Assembly (NCBI RefSeq): GCF_027942865.1
Contig: NC_134508.1
Span: 38,747,466 to 38,811,465 of the forward strand
DNA from: Odontesthes bonariensis
Taxonomy: Eukaryota; Chordata; Actinopteri; Atheriniformes; Atherinopsidae
Reading direction: 5' to 3'
Length of the DNA: 64,000 nucleotides
The notes beneath the pieces were generated by a model that was not told the DNA's origin, searched no databases, and worked only from the letters and a program-made list of their open reading frames with translations. The position numbers were made by a program, and so were the translations under genes. Shown here piece after piece: positions 1 through 11,562 of the stretch; the first letter of the stretch is position 1; each line of letters starts with the position of its first letter.

Positions 1-814
1 TCACTCTCCAGCTTCCTTACAACATCCTCAAATAGAGTGAGGATATTATTGCAGAAGAGAAGGTAAACCTCCACAATGTCTCCATCTTCCTCAGTTGAGT
101 CCGACTCCTCACTGAGCTTTAACAAATCTCGAAGTTGTTTGGGACACTCCTCCCCCATGCTGCTGAAGTATGATTTCAGTGCAGTCCAGGTTTCCATTAG
201 CCGGGTGATGGCTGGATTAAGGGAGAGCCACCTGGTTGTGACATGTCGTAAAATTTCCTGGAACTCAACATCACAAAACCTACAAAACTCTTTTAGCAAT
301 TCTCTTCGTTTGGCTGATATGGAAAAGAAGCCATAGACCTTCAGCACAACATTTTCCACATCTACAGTGAGCTGGTTAAGAGCATGTTTCACTGTGTTGA
401 GTACAATGTGGGCATGGCAGTTTCCTTGCAACAGATCTTTTTGTTTCTTTTTCAAGATGGTGAAGACAGAGTTGTGAATTCCGTAATTCACATTTGTATT
501 GTCTGCACTAAATGCTGTCACTTGATAAAATGATAAGCCAAATTTTTCAAGTGACTGTTCTATAAGAGATGCAATCCCAGCAGCGGTTTCATCTGCATTT
601 TCTTTGAAATCCAGATGAGACGAGACCGTGCGACTCACAGAGGAGCGCAGCCGGGGAGGCGGGGCTTTGTGTGGATGCGTGTGGGACAGACATGTATTGG
701 ATATTTGTGAAAATACGGAACAAATCGTGTCCCGTATTAGTTCAATACGGGACGCAACATTTTGTTGCAAAATAAGGGACGATTCCGTATTTCAAGGGAC
801 GGGTGGCAACCCTA
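1..814 (-). pseudogene. hAT-superfamily transposase fragment and element end
   Basis: Read on the minus strand, about 600-1 is open and gives a hAT/ZMYM-like transposase core: an SADNTNVNYG stretch, then NCHAHIVLN, a region like KVYGFFSISAKRREL, and TTRWLSLNPAITRL. This order is the usual one around the second catalytic Asp and the conserved TRW block of hAT-derived proteins. No ATG start is visible and the ORF runs off the left edge, so it is partial. The right end (about 814) reads GGGTGGCAACCCT, which fits the terminal repeat of such an element. A 10-bp-stem hairpin (729-738 with 744-753, loop 5 nt) lies between the coding part and this end. The family call rests on motif recall, and the other terminus is outside the window. 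Confidence 0.7.
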
Positions 815-2191
815 ATTGTTAGCAGCTAACGTTAGCTAACGGTTAGCTATGCAGCTAATAGCATCTGCAAGCTTTTATCTCTGCCAACTGGGCTGTTGGA
901 GGTGTTTGCATGCCCATGAGATGGTTAGCTCACTCATTTTAGACCAAAAACCCCTACTTCCAGCTTCCCGAAGAAGAATTAATCCGCAAATTCAGTGCAT
1001 TTCATCAGGATAATGATTCATTCATGGTTCCAGTCAAAACGGTCAGTCTGTCTGTGTCGTTAGCTCTGCAGCTAATGGCTCGGTCACTGTCGCTAATGTA
1101 ACGGTAAATAGCATGAGGTATGCAAGTGGACACCTCATTTACTGTAACGCGAGTGTTGTGTACTTATTTGTTGTTTTGATAGCCGCCCTGCTGTTGGTGT
1201 TATGGCGCGCACGATATCTGCCTTTCCCCTGATTGAAATGACTCGCGCTACGTGCATCTTTGCAAACCAGAGCAATCAGCTGAGAATGTCAAAATCCTCA
1301 CTCCTGCTTTCCCCTTCATGCACGGCTTTTTTGCTGTGTCTTGTGTAGCACTTGCTTGATGTTTGACTGTGTTAGGAGAGTTGTTCAGTAATTAGTGTGT
1401 CATATTCTCAAAGTAAGCTCATATCAATAGGTTTCACTAGTTTTACGACATAGGGCTGCCGCGCCATCTACGTGATTTACGTGAAAAAAACTAAGATACA
1501 GTATTAGGGGACCACTAAAGCCTATAAAAATACATAAAAGCCTTCATTTATTTTCATGCCATAGGACCTTTAAATTCATTTTACAGTGAAATTGGGAATA
1601 TATATCCAATTAAAATAATTACAATAATTAAACTTATGTACATACAAAACTTATTTTAACATTGCATTACTCCTCAACCCTCACATACTATTCAGGGTCA
1701 CATTTTTTGTACATAAAAAAATAACTTTAAAACTTATTTATATTCATGTGAACCCTGAATCTACAAAAATGGAAATATTTAACAACTTTCTAACCATGTT
1801 TCAGTGCAGATAATGCACAAAATTAAACAAAAATATGTGCAGAGACTAATTATGAGGGGGATACTGTGAAATGCTTAAACATCATCCGAGCTCTCTGAAC
1901 TGTCTTCGGACCCTTCTAAATCAGTTCCATTTTTCCCTTTTCTCACAAAGTGTGGCCGGCGTGTTTCACGAGGTTCAATATCATCCTCCTCCCCTCCTTT
2001 GGCAGGCATATCTTTTCTCTTCACGGCCGGCTGTCCCAACCATCGCCACATTTTGTTAGTGTTTGCGTCTGTATTTGTACCGGCGTCTATCGTATTTCCA
2101 AACCAAAAGTGACCCACGCCCACTCCCCTAGTAAAGCAGCCTCGGCGGATGCGTTCCCATTGAAACTGCGCTCGCGGGTGTTCATTTAGAG
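815..2191. other. Intergenic repeat debris, no gene recognised
   Basis: There is a GTTAGC/GCTAAC-rich patch at about 818-865. At 1440-1580 there is AT-rich sequence of the sort common in fish interspersed repeats, with a CCATAGGACCTTTAA edge. A minus-strand open stretch at 1875-2123 is acidic and serine-rich at its end but matches no family I recognise. Nothing else can be supported. Confidence 0.5.
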
Positions 2192-3410
2192 CCCTGGTGG
2201 TAGTCTTTTTGTAGAAACACTAGAGTGCTGCACTCTGGTGCAGGGCAACCTGGCATGGGGCCCTAGGAAGACCTTCCCTGTGTGAAGCTAATGGGGTGTA
2301 AAATCCGAGCTCTGATTCACTGAGCACCTGATGGACATTAATGCTAATGGCAGGGCATCAACCCAATTCAATTTGGTCTGTGCACAGATTTTTGCCAAAT
2401 TGTTTTTGACTGTCTGGTTCATTCTTTCAGCTTTGCCTTGAGATTGGGGGTGGTAAACGGTACCAAAGGAAAGTTTCAATCCTAACATAGCCTCCATCTG
2501 TTGTAGGTCTTGTTTCTTAAAGTGGGTTCCATCATCTGATCTAACCTTGGCTGGAAACCCATGCCTTAATCACTGTCTTCCCTTTTTGTGGGCCAAGCTT
2601 GAGGCCATCCAGTAAAAGCGTCCACACATCAACACATACCTGTATCCTCGTACTGGGGTCACCATATCTCTGTAGTCTATGATGATCTCTTCCACTGATA
2701 CTGGATCGAGTGGAAATGTACCCGGTCTTGGTTTGAGCGTAGGTTTACTATTGAACTGTGTACACACATTACAACTCTTTACCCAATGTGTGGCCATTTG
2801 TTTTCAGATAAGGATGCCACCAATATTCCAGATTTTTCATCATCTGATGCACACCCACGTGACCCACACCATGGGCTTCCTCCAGGGCAGTCTCTCTGAT
2901 GCCTGGAGGCAGAATGGGACGCCCATCTGGGCCTCTCCACAGTCCCGCTCTAGGGCTCCCCGAGCAATCCACAAAGTTTTCTCCAGAGGCGAGGGCCCCT
3001 TTTGGAGTCTGATCACCTCGGTCATTCTTGGCTCTGGCTCCCATTCTGCATCACAGCACATTAGCACATGTTTCACCTGATATCCTGCTGCCTCTTTTGC
3101 TGCCTGGTCTGCCGCCTGATTGCCTCTGGCTACTCTAGAATAGCTGTTGTCATGTCCTTTGCACTTGATCACCCCTACCTGCTCCGGTAGCAGCAATGCT
3201 TCTGCTAGTTCTCTCATTTCCGTGTCATGTTTGATAGGCTTGTTGGATGCTGTGAGGAATCCTGCTCTCAACCACTGCCTAAGCTCCATGTGTACTGCTC
3301 CTGCCGTGTAGGCTGAGTCTGTGTATATGTTCACTGCCTGTCCTTGTCTTTGTTTCAGAGCTTCAATCACCGCTACTACTTCTGCTCTTTGAATTGATTG
3401 TTGTCCTCTA

Positions 3411-3973
3411 AAGGCCTGTTTATGGTCGGAAACCAGGTCGTCTGCGTGTGTGTCGCAGTTAACGCAGATATGCCCCTCCCCCTTCCGCAGACACTCTGGT
3501 GCGCCTCCCCAAAATTGTAACAGACCGCAGATAGTGTCGCAGATATCGTCGCAGGGAGGAGAGAAAGGAGGCCTCTGATTGGTCAACTCTACATCCTCTC
3601 TACACTATGCGTATTTCCGGTTTGCTAACCGGCTAATGGTGACGCTAACCGTGCTAACCGTGACGATTCTTTCGCCTCTCTGCCAGCTCCAGTAGTAGCA
3701 ATATTTCTTCTATTTCTAGATCGATCAGCTGCATCTCAATCAAAGTGCGCATTCATCCAGTCGCCATTGTTGTTGAATGACCTCCGTAAACGGAAGAGAA
3801 ACACGCCACCCACCATACCCACAATCCTAGCTTGATTGTCCCTCTTGCGTTGTGGCGTGGAATTAACATAGCGCAGACTGCGCTTCAAAATTGGGTATAA
3901 ATCAAAAATAACTGCGTCATACCTGCGACAAGCTCACTGCGACACACTGCTGCGAGAGTATACACGGCCCTTT
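3411..3973. mobile_element. Short DNA-transposon-like insertion inside the ERV RNase H
   Basis: RNase H coding sequence stops at about 3973 and resumes at about 3410 on the minus strand. The intervening 560 bp has inverted ends, AAAGGCCTGTTTATG on the left and, reverse-complemented, AAAGGGCCGTGTATAC on the right. GTCGCAG-type motifs recur inside both ends. This suggests a non-autonomous class II element. The target duplication is 2 bp at most and not certain, so the superfamily is not assigned. Confidence 0.55.
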
Positions 3974-4287
3974 AGTCTGTCTGCCTTTCTTAGTTCACAC
4001 TTTCCATTGACATCCTCTACCACTGCTTGGGCTGCTCTCAGTCCTTCCTGTTCGTGTCTGAAGCAACATCCATCTGTGTAGAACTGTTAAGCCCCCAGAA
4101 TTGGTTCTACCTGCAAATCTGGTCTGACTTTTTCTTCCTTGCTGACCTGTGTCTCATGTGGTTCTTCTGTGCCTATTCTGTCTGCCATGTTGATCCCTTC
4201 GTGTGTGTATGTAACATTTGGAGCGTCCAAAATTCTGCTCAATCTCTGTTGTCTCAGAGAGGTCAAAGTGAAGGCTTGTGAGTTCAC

Positions 4288-4296
4288 GTAGGCTAC
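4288..4296. other. GTAGGCTAC motif in ERV remnant
   Basis: The nonamer matches the micro-insertions documented by comparing units 1-3 (see 36383 and 36600). No paralogous empty site is available here, so whether it arose by insertion is inference only. Confidence 0.3.
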
Positions 4297-4764
4297 TACA
4301 CTGTGTGTTGTCAGAACTCATAGTTGGTGTCCCATTACAATGTGTGCAGTTTTTTTAATCAGCTTGGCCACCCCTGCTACATGTCGTGTGCATGTGTGGT
4401 GTCGTTGCTCCATGTTGTCGAGCATCACACTGAGGTACATCAGTATTACTCTGTCTCCCCCTTTTTTCTGGAACAAAACACCATTCACCACATCCTCTGT
4501 TCCAGAAACATCCAAATGGAAGGGGCTGGAGTAGTCCAGTGTAGCCAAGCCTGTTTCAGAGTGACAAATGCACTTTCGGCCTCTGTTGTCCAAGACACAG
4601 AAGCATTAAGGTTTCTCATGCCTTGCTCTTTTACCAGAGCACGCAGAGGTTGTGTTCGTCCAGGGTAGTTAGGGATGTAATGTCTGCTGTAGCCTGTAAG
4701 TCCGAGAAAAGATAACATGTCTTTGACTTTATCAGGCTTGGGGTGGCGAAGAATCGCCGACCTA

Positions 4765-6315
4765 CAGTGCATTCGGAAAGTATTCAGACCCCCTTCAATT
4801 TTTCATCATTTGTTATGTTGCACCGTTATGTTAAAATCATTTAAATTATTTTTTTTCCCCATCAATCTACACTCTGCACCCTATAATGACAGCACAAGCT
4901 CAGAATTTTTAAAAAAATTGCAAATTAATTAACAAACAAAAACTGAACTATCATGTGAACATAAGTATTCAGACCCTTTGCTGTGACACTCACGTATTTA
5001 ACTCAGGTGCTGTCCATTTCTTTTGATCACCTTTGAGATGGTTCTACACCTTCATTAGAGTCCACCTGTGCTGACTTAAATTGATTGGACATGATTTGGA
5101 AAGGAACACACCTGTCTATATAAGGCCTTACAGCTCACAGTGCATATCAGAGTAAAATGAGAGCCATGAGGTCAAAGGAACTGCTAGACGAGTTCCAAGA
5201 CAAAATTGTGGCAAGGCACAGATCTGGCCAAGGCTACAAAAGAATTTCGGCTGCACTTAATGTTCCTAAGAGCACTGTGGCCTCAATAATTCTCAAATGG
5301 AAGAAGTTTCAGACAACCAGGACTCTTCCTAGAGCTGGCCGTCCGGCCAAACTGAGCAGTCAGGGGAGAAGAGCCTTGGTGCGAGAGGTAACCAAGAACC
5401 CAAAGATGACTCTGGCTGAGCTCCAGAGATCCTGTGTGGATATGGGAGAAAGTTGCAGAAAGACAACCATCACTGCAGCCCCTCCATCAATCTGGGCTAT
5501 ATGGCAGAGTGGCCAGACAGAAGCCTCTCCTCTGTGCAAGACACATGAAAGCCTGGATAGAGTTTGCGAAAAAACACCAAAAGGACTCCCAGACTGTGAG
5601 AAAGAAGATTCTCTGGTCTGATGAGACCAAGATTGAACTATTTGGTCTTAATTCTAGGCAGTATGTGTGGAGAAAACCAGGCACTGCTAATCACCTGCCC
5701 AATACAATCCCAACAGTGAAGCATGGTGGTGGCAGCATCATGCTGTGGGGGTGTTTTTCAGCTGCAGGGACGGGGCGACTGGTTGTGATTCAAAGGAAAG
5801 ATGAACGCTGCAAAGTACCGAGATATCCTGGATGAAAACCTTGTCCAGAGTGCTCATGACCTCAGACTGGGCCGAAGGGTTACCTTCCAACATGACAATG
5901 ACCCAAAGCACACAGCCAAATTAACGCAGGAGTGGCTTAGGAATAAGTCAGTGAATGTCTTTAAATGGCCCAGCCAGAGCCCTGACTTAAACCCAATTGA
6001 ACATCTCTTGAGGGACCTAAAAATGGCTGTCCACCAACGTTCCCCATCCAACCTGACAGAGCTGGAGAGGATCTGCAAGGAAGAGTGGCAGAAAATCCCC
6101 ACATCCAGGTGTGAAAAACTTGTTACATCATTCCCGAGAAGACTCATGGCTGTACTGGCTCAAAAAGGTGCCTCTACTAAGTACTGAGCAAAGGGTCTGA
6201 ATACTTAAGTTTTGGTGATATTTCAGTTTTTCTTTTTTAATAAATATGCAAAAATTTCTATAATTCAGTTTGTGCTGTCATTATAGGATGCTGAGTGTAG
6301 ATAGACTGAGTGGGG
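4765..6315 (+). mobile_element. Tc1-like transposon, right end truncated
   Basis: The left end starts CAGTGCATTCGGAAAG just after TA (4763-4764), typical of Tc1/mariner elements, and is inserted in the ERV pol remnant. The inner part of the left inverted repeat (about 4857-4897) is matched in reverse at about 6265-6315. The outer 90 or so bases of the right repeat and the flanking TA are missing, so the right end is deleted or rearranged and the element could not be mobilised as it stands. Confidence 0.9.
5157..6187 (+). pseudogene. Tc1-like transposase, two frameshifts
   Basis: Tc1-family transposase, which cuts and pastes the element at TA sites. The first part (5157 to about 5480) has the paired-like helix-turn-helix region with KRISAALNVPKSTVASI and a GRPAKLS linker (the GRPR-like motif). 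The catalytic domain follows in two other frames: WSDETK with the first Asp (about 5615), a [15 protein letters not shown] block (about 5718), DNDPKHTA with the second Asp (about 5895), and NPIEHL with the Glu (about 5990). It ends KGASTKY, as in intact relatives of about 340 residues. Frame changes near 5440-5490 and near 5800-5830 break the protein. All three catalytic residues survive, so the decay is modest. The start was chosen because it opens the conserved N-terminus. Confidence 0.92.
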
Positions 6316-6958
6316 TGTGTCACTAGTAAGGGGATCCCCATGCCTCTGGGGATTCCAAATAACCTACTTCAACAGACCACCGACGTACGTTGACACCTGT
6401 TAGGTTTCAGTCAGTGCTGCTGCTTCAGTTACAAACGTAGTTTTCACACTCCTGTCGTACTCACATTCGTTCTTCTTTCACACTCAAAACCACATAAAAA
6501 CACATTGCAAAATGAACACCTCTAAAAATTTTTCTTTTTCTCCTTTTTTCCTCTACACAGGGACTCGAACCCCGATCATATAATGCAATTAATCTCTTTT
6601 ACAACAGGCCTCGAACCTGACACAGAATTTGCGGATCCTAAATCCCGCGGGCCTCAAACCCAGTTACTCCGTCCTCGTCAGAGATCGGTTTACCACAGTC
6701 TAGGATAATACTCTGCACATTATATGACCTTTTATTCTGCTTTTTTCATCTTTAATTAGACCTTTTATTTTCTCATCAACCTTCTGAGTCTCAACAATTT
6801 CACAGACTTCTCCTTACTCAGACTTGGGACACGGGATTTTAGTCGTAGCCAATTGCAGAATTTGATTTAAACAGGTTTCTGCTTACCTTTAATTATGGGT
6901 GTCCGTTCGTGTTCTGTCCGATTTTAGGCCAGATCAGAGGTTATCGGCTCCGCTGACG
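6316..6958 (-). other. Putative retroviral leader with splice donor
   Basis: This lies between the Tc1 remnant and a primer-binding-site-like sequence. On the minus strand an AAAG/GTAAGC splice-donor match sits at 6890-6881, about 70 bp beyond that site, where retroviruses often keep their major donor. Three motifs like GGTTCGAGTCC (tRNA B-box-like) recur at about 6555, 6605 and 6648. No gag coding region is recognisable. Confidence 0.4.
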
Positions 6959-6977
6959 ATCCCCGGATGAGCACCCA
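6959..6977 (-). promoter_or_regulatory. Putative tRNA primer-binding site of the ERV
   Basis: The minus strand reads TGGGTGCTCATCCGGGGAT, close to the tRNA-Pro-type primer sites of gamma-like retroviruses. It follows a candidate LTR end (GGGGCTTCA) by six bases. It is minus-oriented, like the pol remnant. Confidence 0.55.
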
Positions 6978-6983
6978 AATTAT

Positions 6984-7402
6984 TGAAGCCCCGACTTCAG
7001 CTGGCTTCCCTGAGTTCGTTGATTGAAGTGTGAGCATAAAGGTCAAGACTCAGTCCACGGTTTAGTTTATTGCAGAAGCTTCTGGAGATCACACACTTAT
7101 ATGACATGCATTCTGTCCTGCTGTTAAGAGAGATCTGAGGATTTTCCTTCCTTCTAAGTATATATTTCGGTATTTTTCAGCAAAAGTCAGCCTCAGGAAA
7201 CGGGCCTTATGTGGTTATTAACAGGAAACGGGCCTTATATGTGTAGCGTTATTGGGCATTTATATATGTATCAAATATAAGGATTTAGAAGATGTTCTCA
7301 CAGCCTCAATAAACCTTAAACTAAGGTTAAATTAATAATCAATTAATAATCAGTCTCATATCTCGCTACTTTCGTGAAAGTTCTCGTTTGGTTGGACAGA
7401 CA
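6984..7402 (-). repeat. Candidate ERV LTR
   Basis: On the minus strand this would start TGTCTGTCC (7402) and end GGGGCTTCA (6984), next to the primer-binding site. It holds a TATA-like CATATAAG (7103-7096) and an AATAAA (7071-7066) in sensible order. An imperfect direct repeat containing AGGAAACGGGCCTTAT lies at about 7194-7240, in the U3 position. The outer boundary is a guess because no second LTR copy is visible near 2192. Confidence 0.5.
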
Positions 7403-8414
7403 TTACATAAAGAAAGCATACGACACAATCTGTGATTATAACATATATATAGATATATGAACTATTTATTAAAATGATATGACCAAAGACATGAACCTTA
7501 AAACAAACAGTAGATGCATGGAATATGGGTGATTATATTAAACACTTAGTGAATGGAAAATAAAATATGGGGAATGGAGAGATACTGGATTTATTCAAAT
7601 AGTTTAGGTTTGGCTTACTATTTGAGGCTAAAGACTGACATCTATGGATTAATTCATCATTTCAATAGTGAAAGTCTCGAAACATCCATCAAACCCACAC
7701 AATGTTAATTTTCTGTGTTAACAATGGGGATACCAAACAAATACCAAATAGATACCGACGGGACATCGTTAAAAGTTAAATTGTTGCATATATCTTGTCC
7801 ATTTTACTGGGTCCTTGGGGATTTAAATGTTCAACTATTCAACACTACAGACCACAAGGGGGCAATGTTGTTCCATCGGCTGGTTGCGCATTTTCCCACA
7901 AGATCAGTTCTCTGTCAATATTTAAGCCAGGATCGTACAAATTGTCTCTATATGCGTCTTGTGATCAAGCTGGAAACCTGAAAGAAATTGTATACGGTTA
8001 TCAAACACATTTAATATAGTTTTAAGATTCGACTAAAAGTGAGTCTTAGTAAGGTATTCTCAGTTTGTGTGTAGCCATCTGGTCTCTGGTGGAAAGGGGT
8101 TAAAGTGTCAACTTCGATTTATGGTCAAGATAAGATAGTAAGGTCTCCCACTTTTCCAACAGAAAGATTCTTTGTTCATTTGAGTTTATTCCAATTTTAT
8201 GGCAAGCGTCTGTTGCGAGTTCGACTCCCCAAAAAGCTTTCAAAGGGCCGAAGGTTGTTGTAAATTAGGCAGTTTTCTGTCTCTCTTTCCTTTGTGGAAA
8301 GAAAATGAAGATCTGGTTTTTATCCACATACGTAAACATCCCCCGATAGGAATGTTGGTATCGTCAGAGGCTTCAAAGCCTCTTAATCCACACGGCACTG
8401 TGACTGCTAAATAT
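7403..8414. other. AT-rich sequence, no gene recognised
   Basis: Short open frames occur (for example 7715-7981 and 8199-8441), but none has a recognisable domain. No terminal repeats were found. The sequence stops being unique at 8415, where the tandem units begin. Confidence 0.5.
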
Positions 8415-8583
8415 GGTAGCAACATCCGTCTAAGCTTGTAATCACACTGCCACACACACATCGTAAAATAAATAGTATTGATATAATCTCACAACACCCA
8501 CAAACATGCACACACACCCACAATGCCTGCCCATGTATGTACACGTATACCCACGGATCCTTGGATTATTGCCAGCCAAACTG

Positions 8584-8592
8584 CATATAAAG
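8584..8592 (+). promoter_or_regulatory. TATA box and 5' UTR exon of receptor copy 1
   Basis: CATATAAAG is followed about 40 bp later by AAG/GTAGGT (donor at 8627). A pyrimidine-rich acceptor (TTTTACAG) ends at about 9704, 12 bp before the start codon. Together these suggest a short untranslated first exon. The arrangement is repeated in copies 2 and 3. Transcript data are needed to prove it. Confidence 0.5.
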
Positions 8593-9715
8593 TCTGAGGT
8601 GACAATGTTGGTCTAAACACAGTAAGGTAGGTGCTATGCAGATATTTGGCTTGACCAGAAATTAAGTATTTAACCGAGAAACAACATAAAAATGTTGTCA
8701 TTCTAAGTTCTTTTATATGGTTTTAATAACTTCATACTACACTGTATCTGGTATTGTATTCATGTGGTGCTGATGTGTGATGTACTACATATGACTATAG
8801 GAAACAGGGTTGTTTAAAATTTGTTTTATTTCAGATTCTCATAAATACTTCCAATGATTCCTTTCATCTGTGGCTACATTTTTCTTCCTCTCATCCAGAT
8901 TTACAGGAAACCAATTTAAGTCTGCTGGTCAAGCATTCAACAAAAGCCACCGACAGAACATTAAAAGTTATTTAACAAATTGAAATAAAATATTTTGTTA
9001 TAATTATCTGCTCATTAATCAGGTCGTTTTATTTTGAAAGTTGGAAACACACTGGATATGCAGTGACAATTAAAACATTCCCTAATCTGTTCTTTGCCTT
9101 TGTTAGGTTTTAAAAGCATCAACATCAATCCCAGACTGATTCAAGTTGATGCCTTAATCCTGAGCTTGAGGTGAATACTTCTTTTTCTCACTTGAATAAT
9201 TCAGTTTTAGCTCCCAATAATGATGGATTTGTTTATCTTTCTTTGTAATGGTGTCATTGGATGTCATTTGATGACATTCATTTTTTTTAAAGAATACAAA
9301 TGTATAGCAATGAAACACAAAACCATATCATTAAGTAACTCATATATATTGCAATCATAAATTACATTTTAAAGAGGATTAATGGATAACTTAAGATATT
9401 AAACTTTTCGAACGTTACGAATAAATCAGATGTATGCAAATATGTGTACTGTGCTTCTGCTCAGATGTCTGGAATGTCCATGTTCCACTTCATGGCATTA
9501 TGTATTATATTAGGAGGTAATTCAAAGACGATCATGAAAGTGGGAAATGATGAGAACTAGCTCAATTTGAGACCATGAATTTTAAATGGTGAATTATGAA
9601 CATTAACTAGTTCAGTTTTATTCTGTGTGATCTTAACTTTGAACAAGTTCCAGTGAAGAGTGAAGTAGCAGCATTGTCATGTTTTCTCCTTTGTTACTTT
9701 TACAGCCTTCAAGAA

Positions 9716-11562
9716 ATGAATGTTTCATCAGCCAATGTGACTGTGGTCATAGAGTTTCGAGATTCCTTCACCAAAGCTGTTGCCAAAAATGTTATTGTTG
9801 TGGTTCTCGGCATTTCCATCAACTACATCAATGCAGGACTCATTCAAACCTTTTGTGAACACCAGGTCAGATTTTTTTGTAATTATGTGCAATGACTAAA
9901 TTTATATTTACTAAAGAAATATGCATATGAACTCTTACATTACAAGCTTTATATTCCACATGCAGATCAGGCCCTTTTCTGACACAGTTATTTATCTGGA
10001 AGCTTTATCCTCTTTGACCAGTGGCCATCTTCCATCTAAACAGAACAAATAAATAGAAAATAGTCAACAAGAAATAGTCAGTTCTTTGGTGACTTGCCTG
10101 GGTTGAAAATATATACTTGACATCCATAAAACTGTAATTTGTAGCTTAACAGTTATTGTAAATGGGATGCAGAGCAGCATATTGCAGCTCCCTTTGTGAA
10201 CTCAGTGATGTATGCTGTATCACAGATAGTGGAATATATGGACTGCACTGATAATCTGACTTGAAATTTGACAATTTTATATTTCTTAATAATTCTGTGT
10301 TTCTAATCTAGCAATTTATAGTCAACATCTCTCTTTATGTTAATTTTTTCCCTCTTCTTTTGAATCAACCTTTGATTTAACAAGGAATAAAAGGCCATGA
10401 TAGGCAGCCGCTCAGGTCAGCAATAGTTACAAGTTTAATTAGAAAATATACAAATAACACAAAAATAAATAAATACACAATTTTAAATGTATAAGGAAAA
10501 TCAAAAATGTTTCTAAATTTTAGTTTCATACCGATACAAGATGTAAATTTACACCAATTATTAAAAGAATGTTTGAGTGTTTTATGAATGAATCGTTATT
10601 ATCATCATACAAAAAGTACAATGCAAGCCAGTTTGTCAATCTTTCTGTAAAAAATAAAATGAAAATAAGATTAAAAGAACATTATAAATAGCTTCCCTCC
10701 ATTGGAGCTTCTTTTCTTACAATATAATTACTACACCAGACTCATTATTGTTGAGGAAACCTGTACCTCCATCACATGTACTTTTCTTCTGACCCTTTAG
10801 ATCTTCTACACAAATCCCCGTTATATCCTGTTCTTCCACTTGGTGGTCAACGACATGATCCAAGTGACGCTGGCTCTTACACTTTTCCTCATCAGCTACA
10901 TCATCTACCAGATACAGGTCTTTGTCTGTTGCACTGTGATCCTTATTGCTCTCTTCACCACTGAAAATACTCCTCTGAACCTAGCATGCATGGCGGTGGA
11001 GTGCTACATCGCAGTCTGCATGCCCCTTCATCATGTTCAGATCTGCACCACCAAAAGAATGTGGATGTTGATTGGGTTAATTTGGGCAACCAGCATGCTG
11101 TCTGTTCTTCCTGATCTATTCATTACCTTGGCAATAGAGCCACTGGACTACTTTTATTCCAAAGTGTTCTGCCTCAGGGAAACAGCTTTTCGACATCCCA
11201 GCATCATCAAGAGGAGGGACAATACCTATATTGTGTATCTTGTTCTGGTTTGGCTTACTATCTTTTGCACTTACTTCAAGATCCTGTTCACAGCCAAAAC
11301 AGCAAGCAAAGATGCTAAAAAGGCCAGAAACACAATCCTCCTCCATGGGTTTCAGGTCTTATTGTGTATGACAACATATGTAGTTCCCCTGTTTGAACAG
11401 GCTTTGAAGCAATGGTTCCCGAATAATTATTCAGATTCCCTGTTTGCTTGTTACATAATTTTTCAGGTATTACCGCGATCCATTAGTTCAGTTATCTATG
11501 GCATACGAAATAAAACTTTCAGGAAGTACCTGAAAAGGTATTTATTATGTAAAGCATGCTGA
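9716..11562 (+). CDS. Odorant receptor, OR131-2-like, copy 1 (two coding exons)
   Basis: Seven-transmembrane G-protein-coupled receptor of the teleost OR131-2-like group, expected in the membrane of olfactory neurons. Coding exons are 9716-9865 and 10801-11562. The 935-bp intron is phase 0 with GT-AG ends (CACCAG/GTCAG and CCCTTTAG/ATC). The protein has 303 residues, normal for the group. The N-terminus has two glycosylation sequons (Asn2, Asn7). Predicted TM segments lie at about 24-46, 61-84, 91-115, 137-160, 193-215, 228-250 and 262-284. Cys93/94 and Cys174 could form the usual extracellular disulphide. MAVECYIAVCMPL (114-126) replaces the classical MAYDRYVAIC motif, and PRSISSVIYG (275-284) sits where TM7 has NPxxY. 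The ATG follows a splice acceptor directly. No stop or frameshift is seen. Ile185 is the only residue differing from copies 2 and 3. The ligand is unknown. Confidence 0.88.

Larger units (their letters stand above)
2192..4764 (-). pseudogene. Endogenous retrovirus pol remnant (RT C-terminus, RNase H, integrase)
   Basis: Minus-strand fragments, in order from 4764 downwards, resemble the end of reverse transcriptase with its connection region (FLGLTGYSRHYIPNY, about 4700), an RNase H (TDSAYTAG near 3330 and GNQAADQAAKEAA near 3100), the integrase zinc-binding region (HxxxH then CNVC, 2880-2760), and the integrase core with YHPQSQGKAERMNQ near 2440. The remnant ends near 2192. The reading frame is broken several times. 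A DNA insertion splits RNase H (3411-3973), and the 5' part of pol is missing where a Tc1 element sits. Domain order and motifs fit a gamma/epsilon-type fish retrovirus rather than a gypsy element. No gag or env was found. It is clearly non-functional. Confidence 0.8.

Noticed and set aside
1875..2123. 82-codon minus-strand frame with acidic C-terminus
   Set aside because: It could be the N-terminus of a transposon protein, but no family motif supports it and nothing continues it downstream.
7715..7981. 88-codon plus-strand frame right of the ERV LTR
   Set aside because: No known domain and an overlapping equally long frame. Looks like chance.
8489..8701. Minus-strand frame overlapping the receptor promoter, conserved in unit 2
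   Set aside because: It is antisense to the TATA region, has low complexity and no domain, and is explained by duplication.
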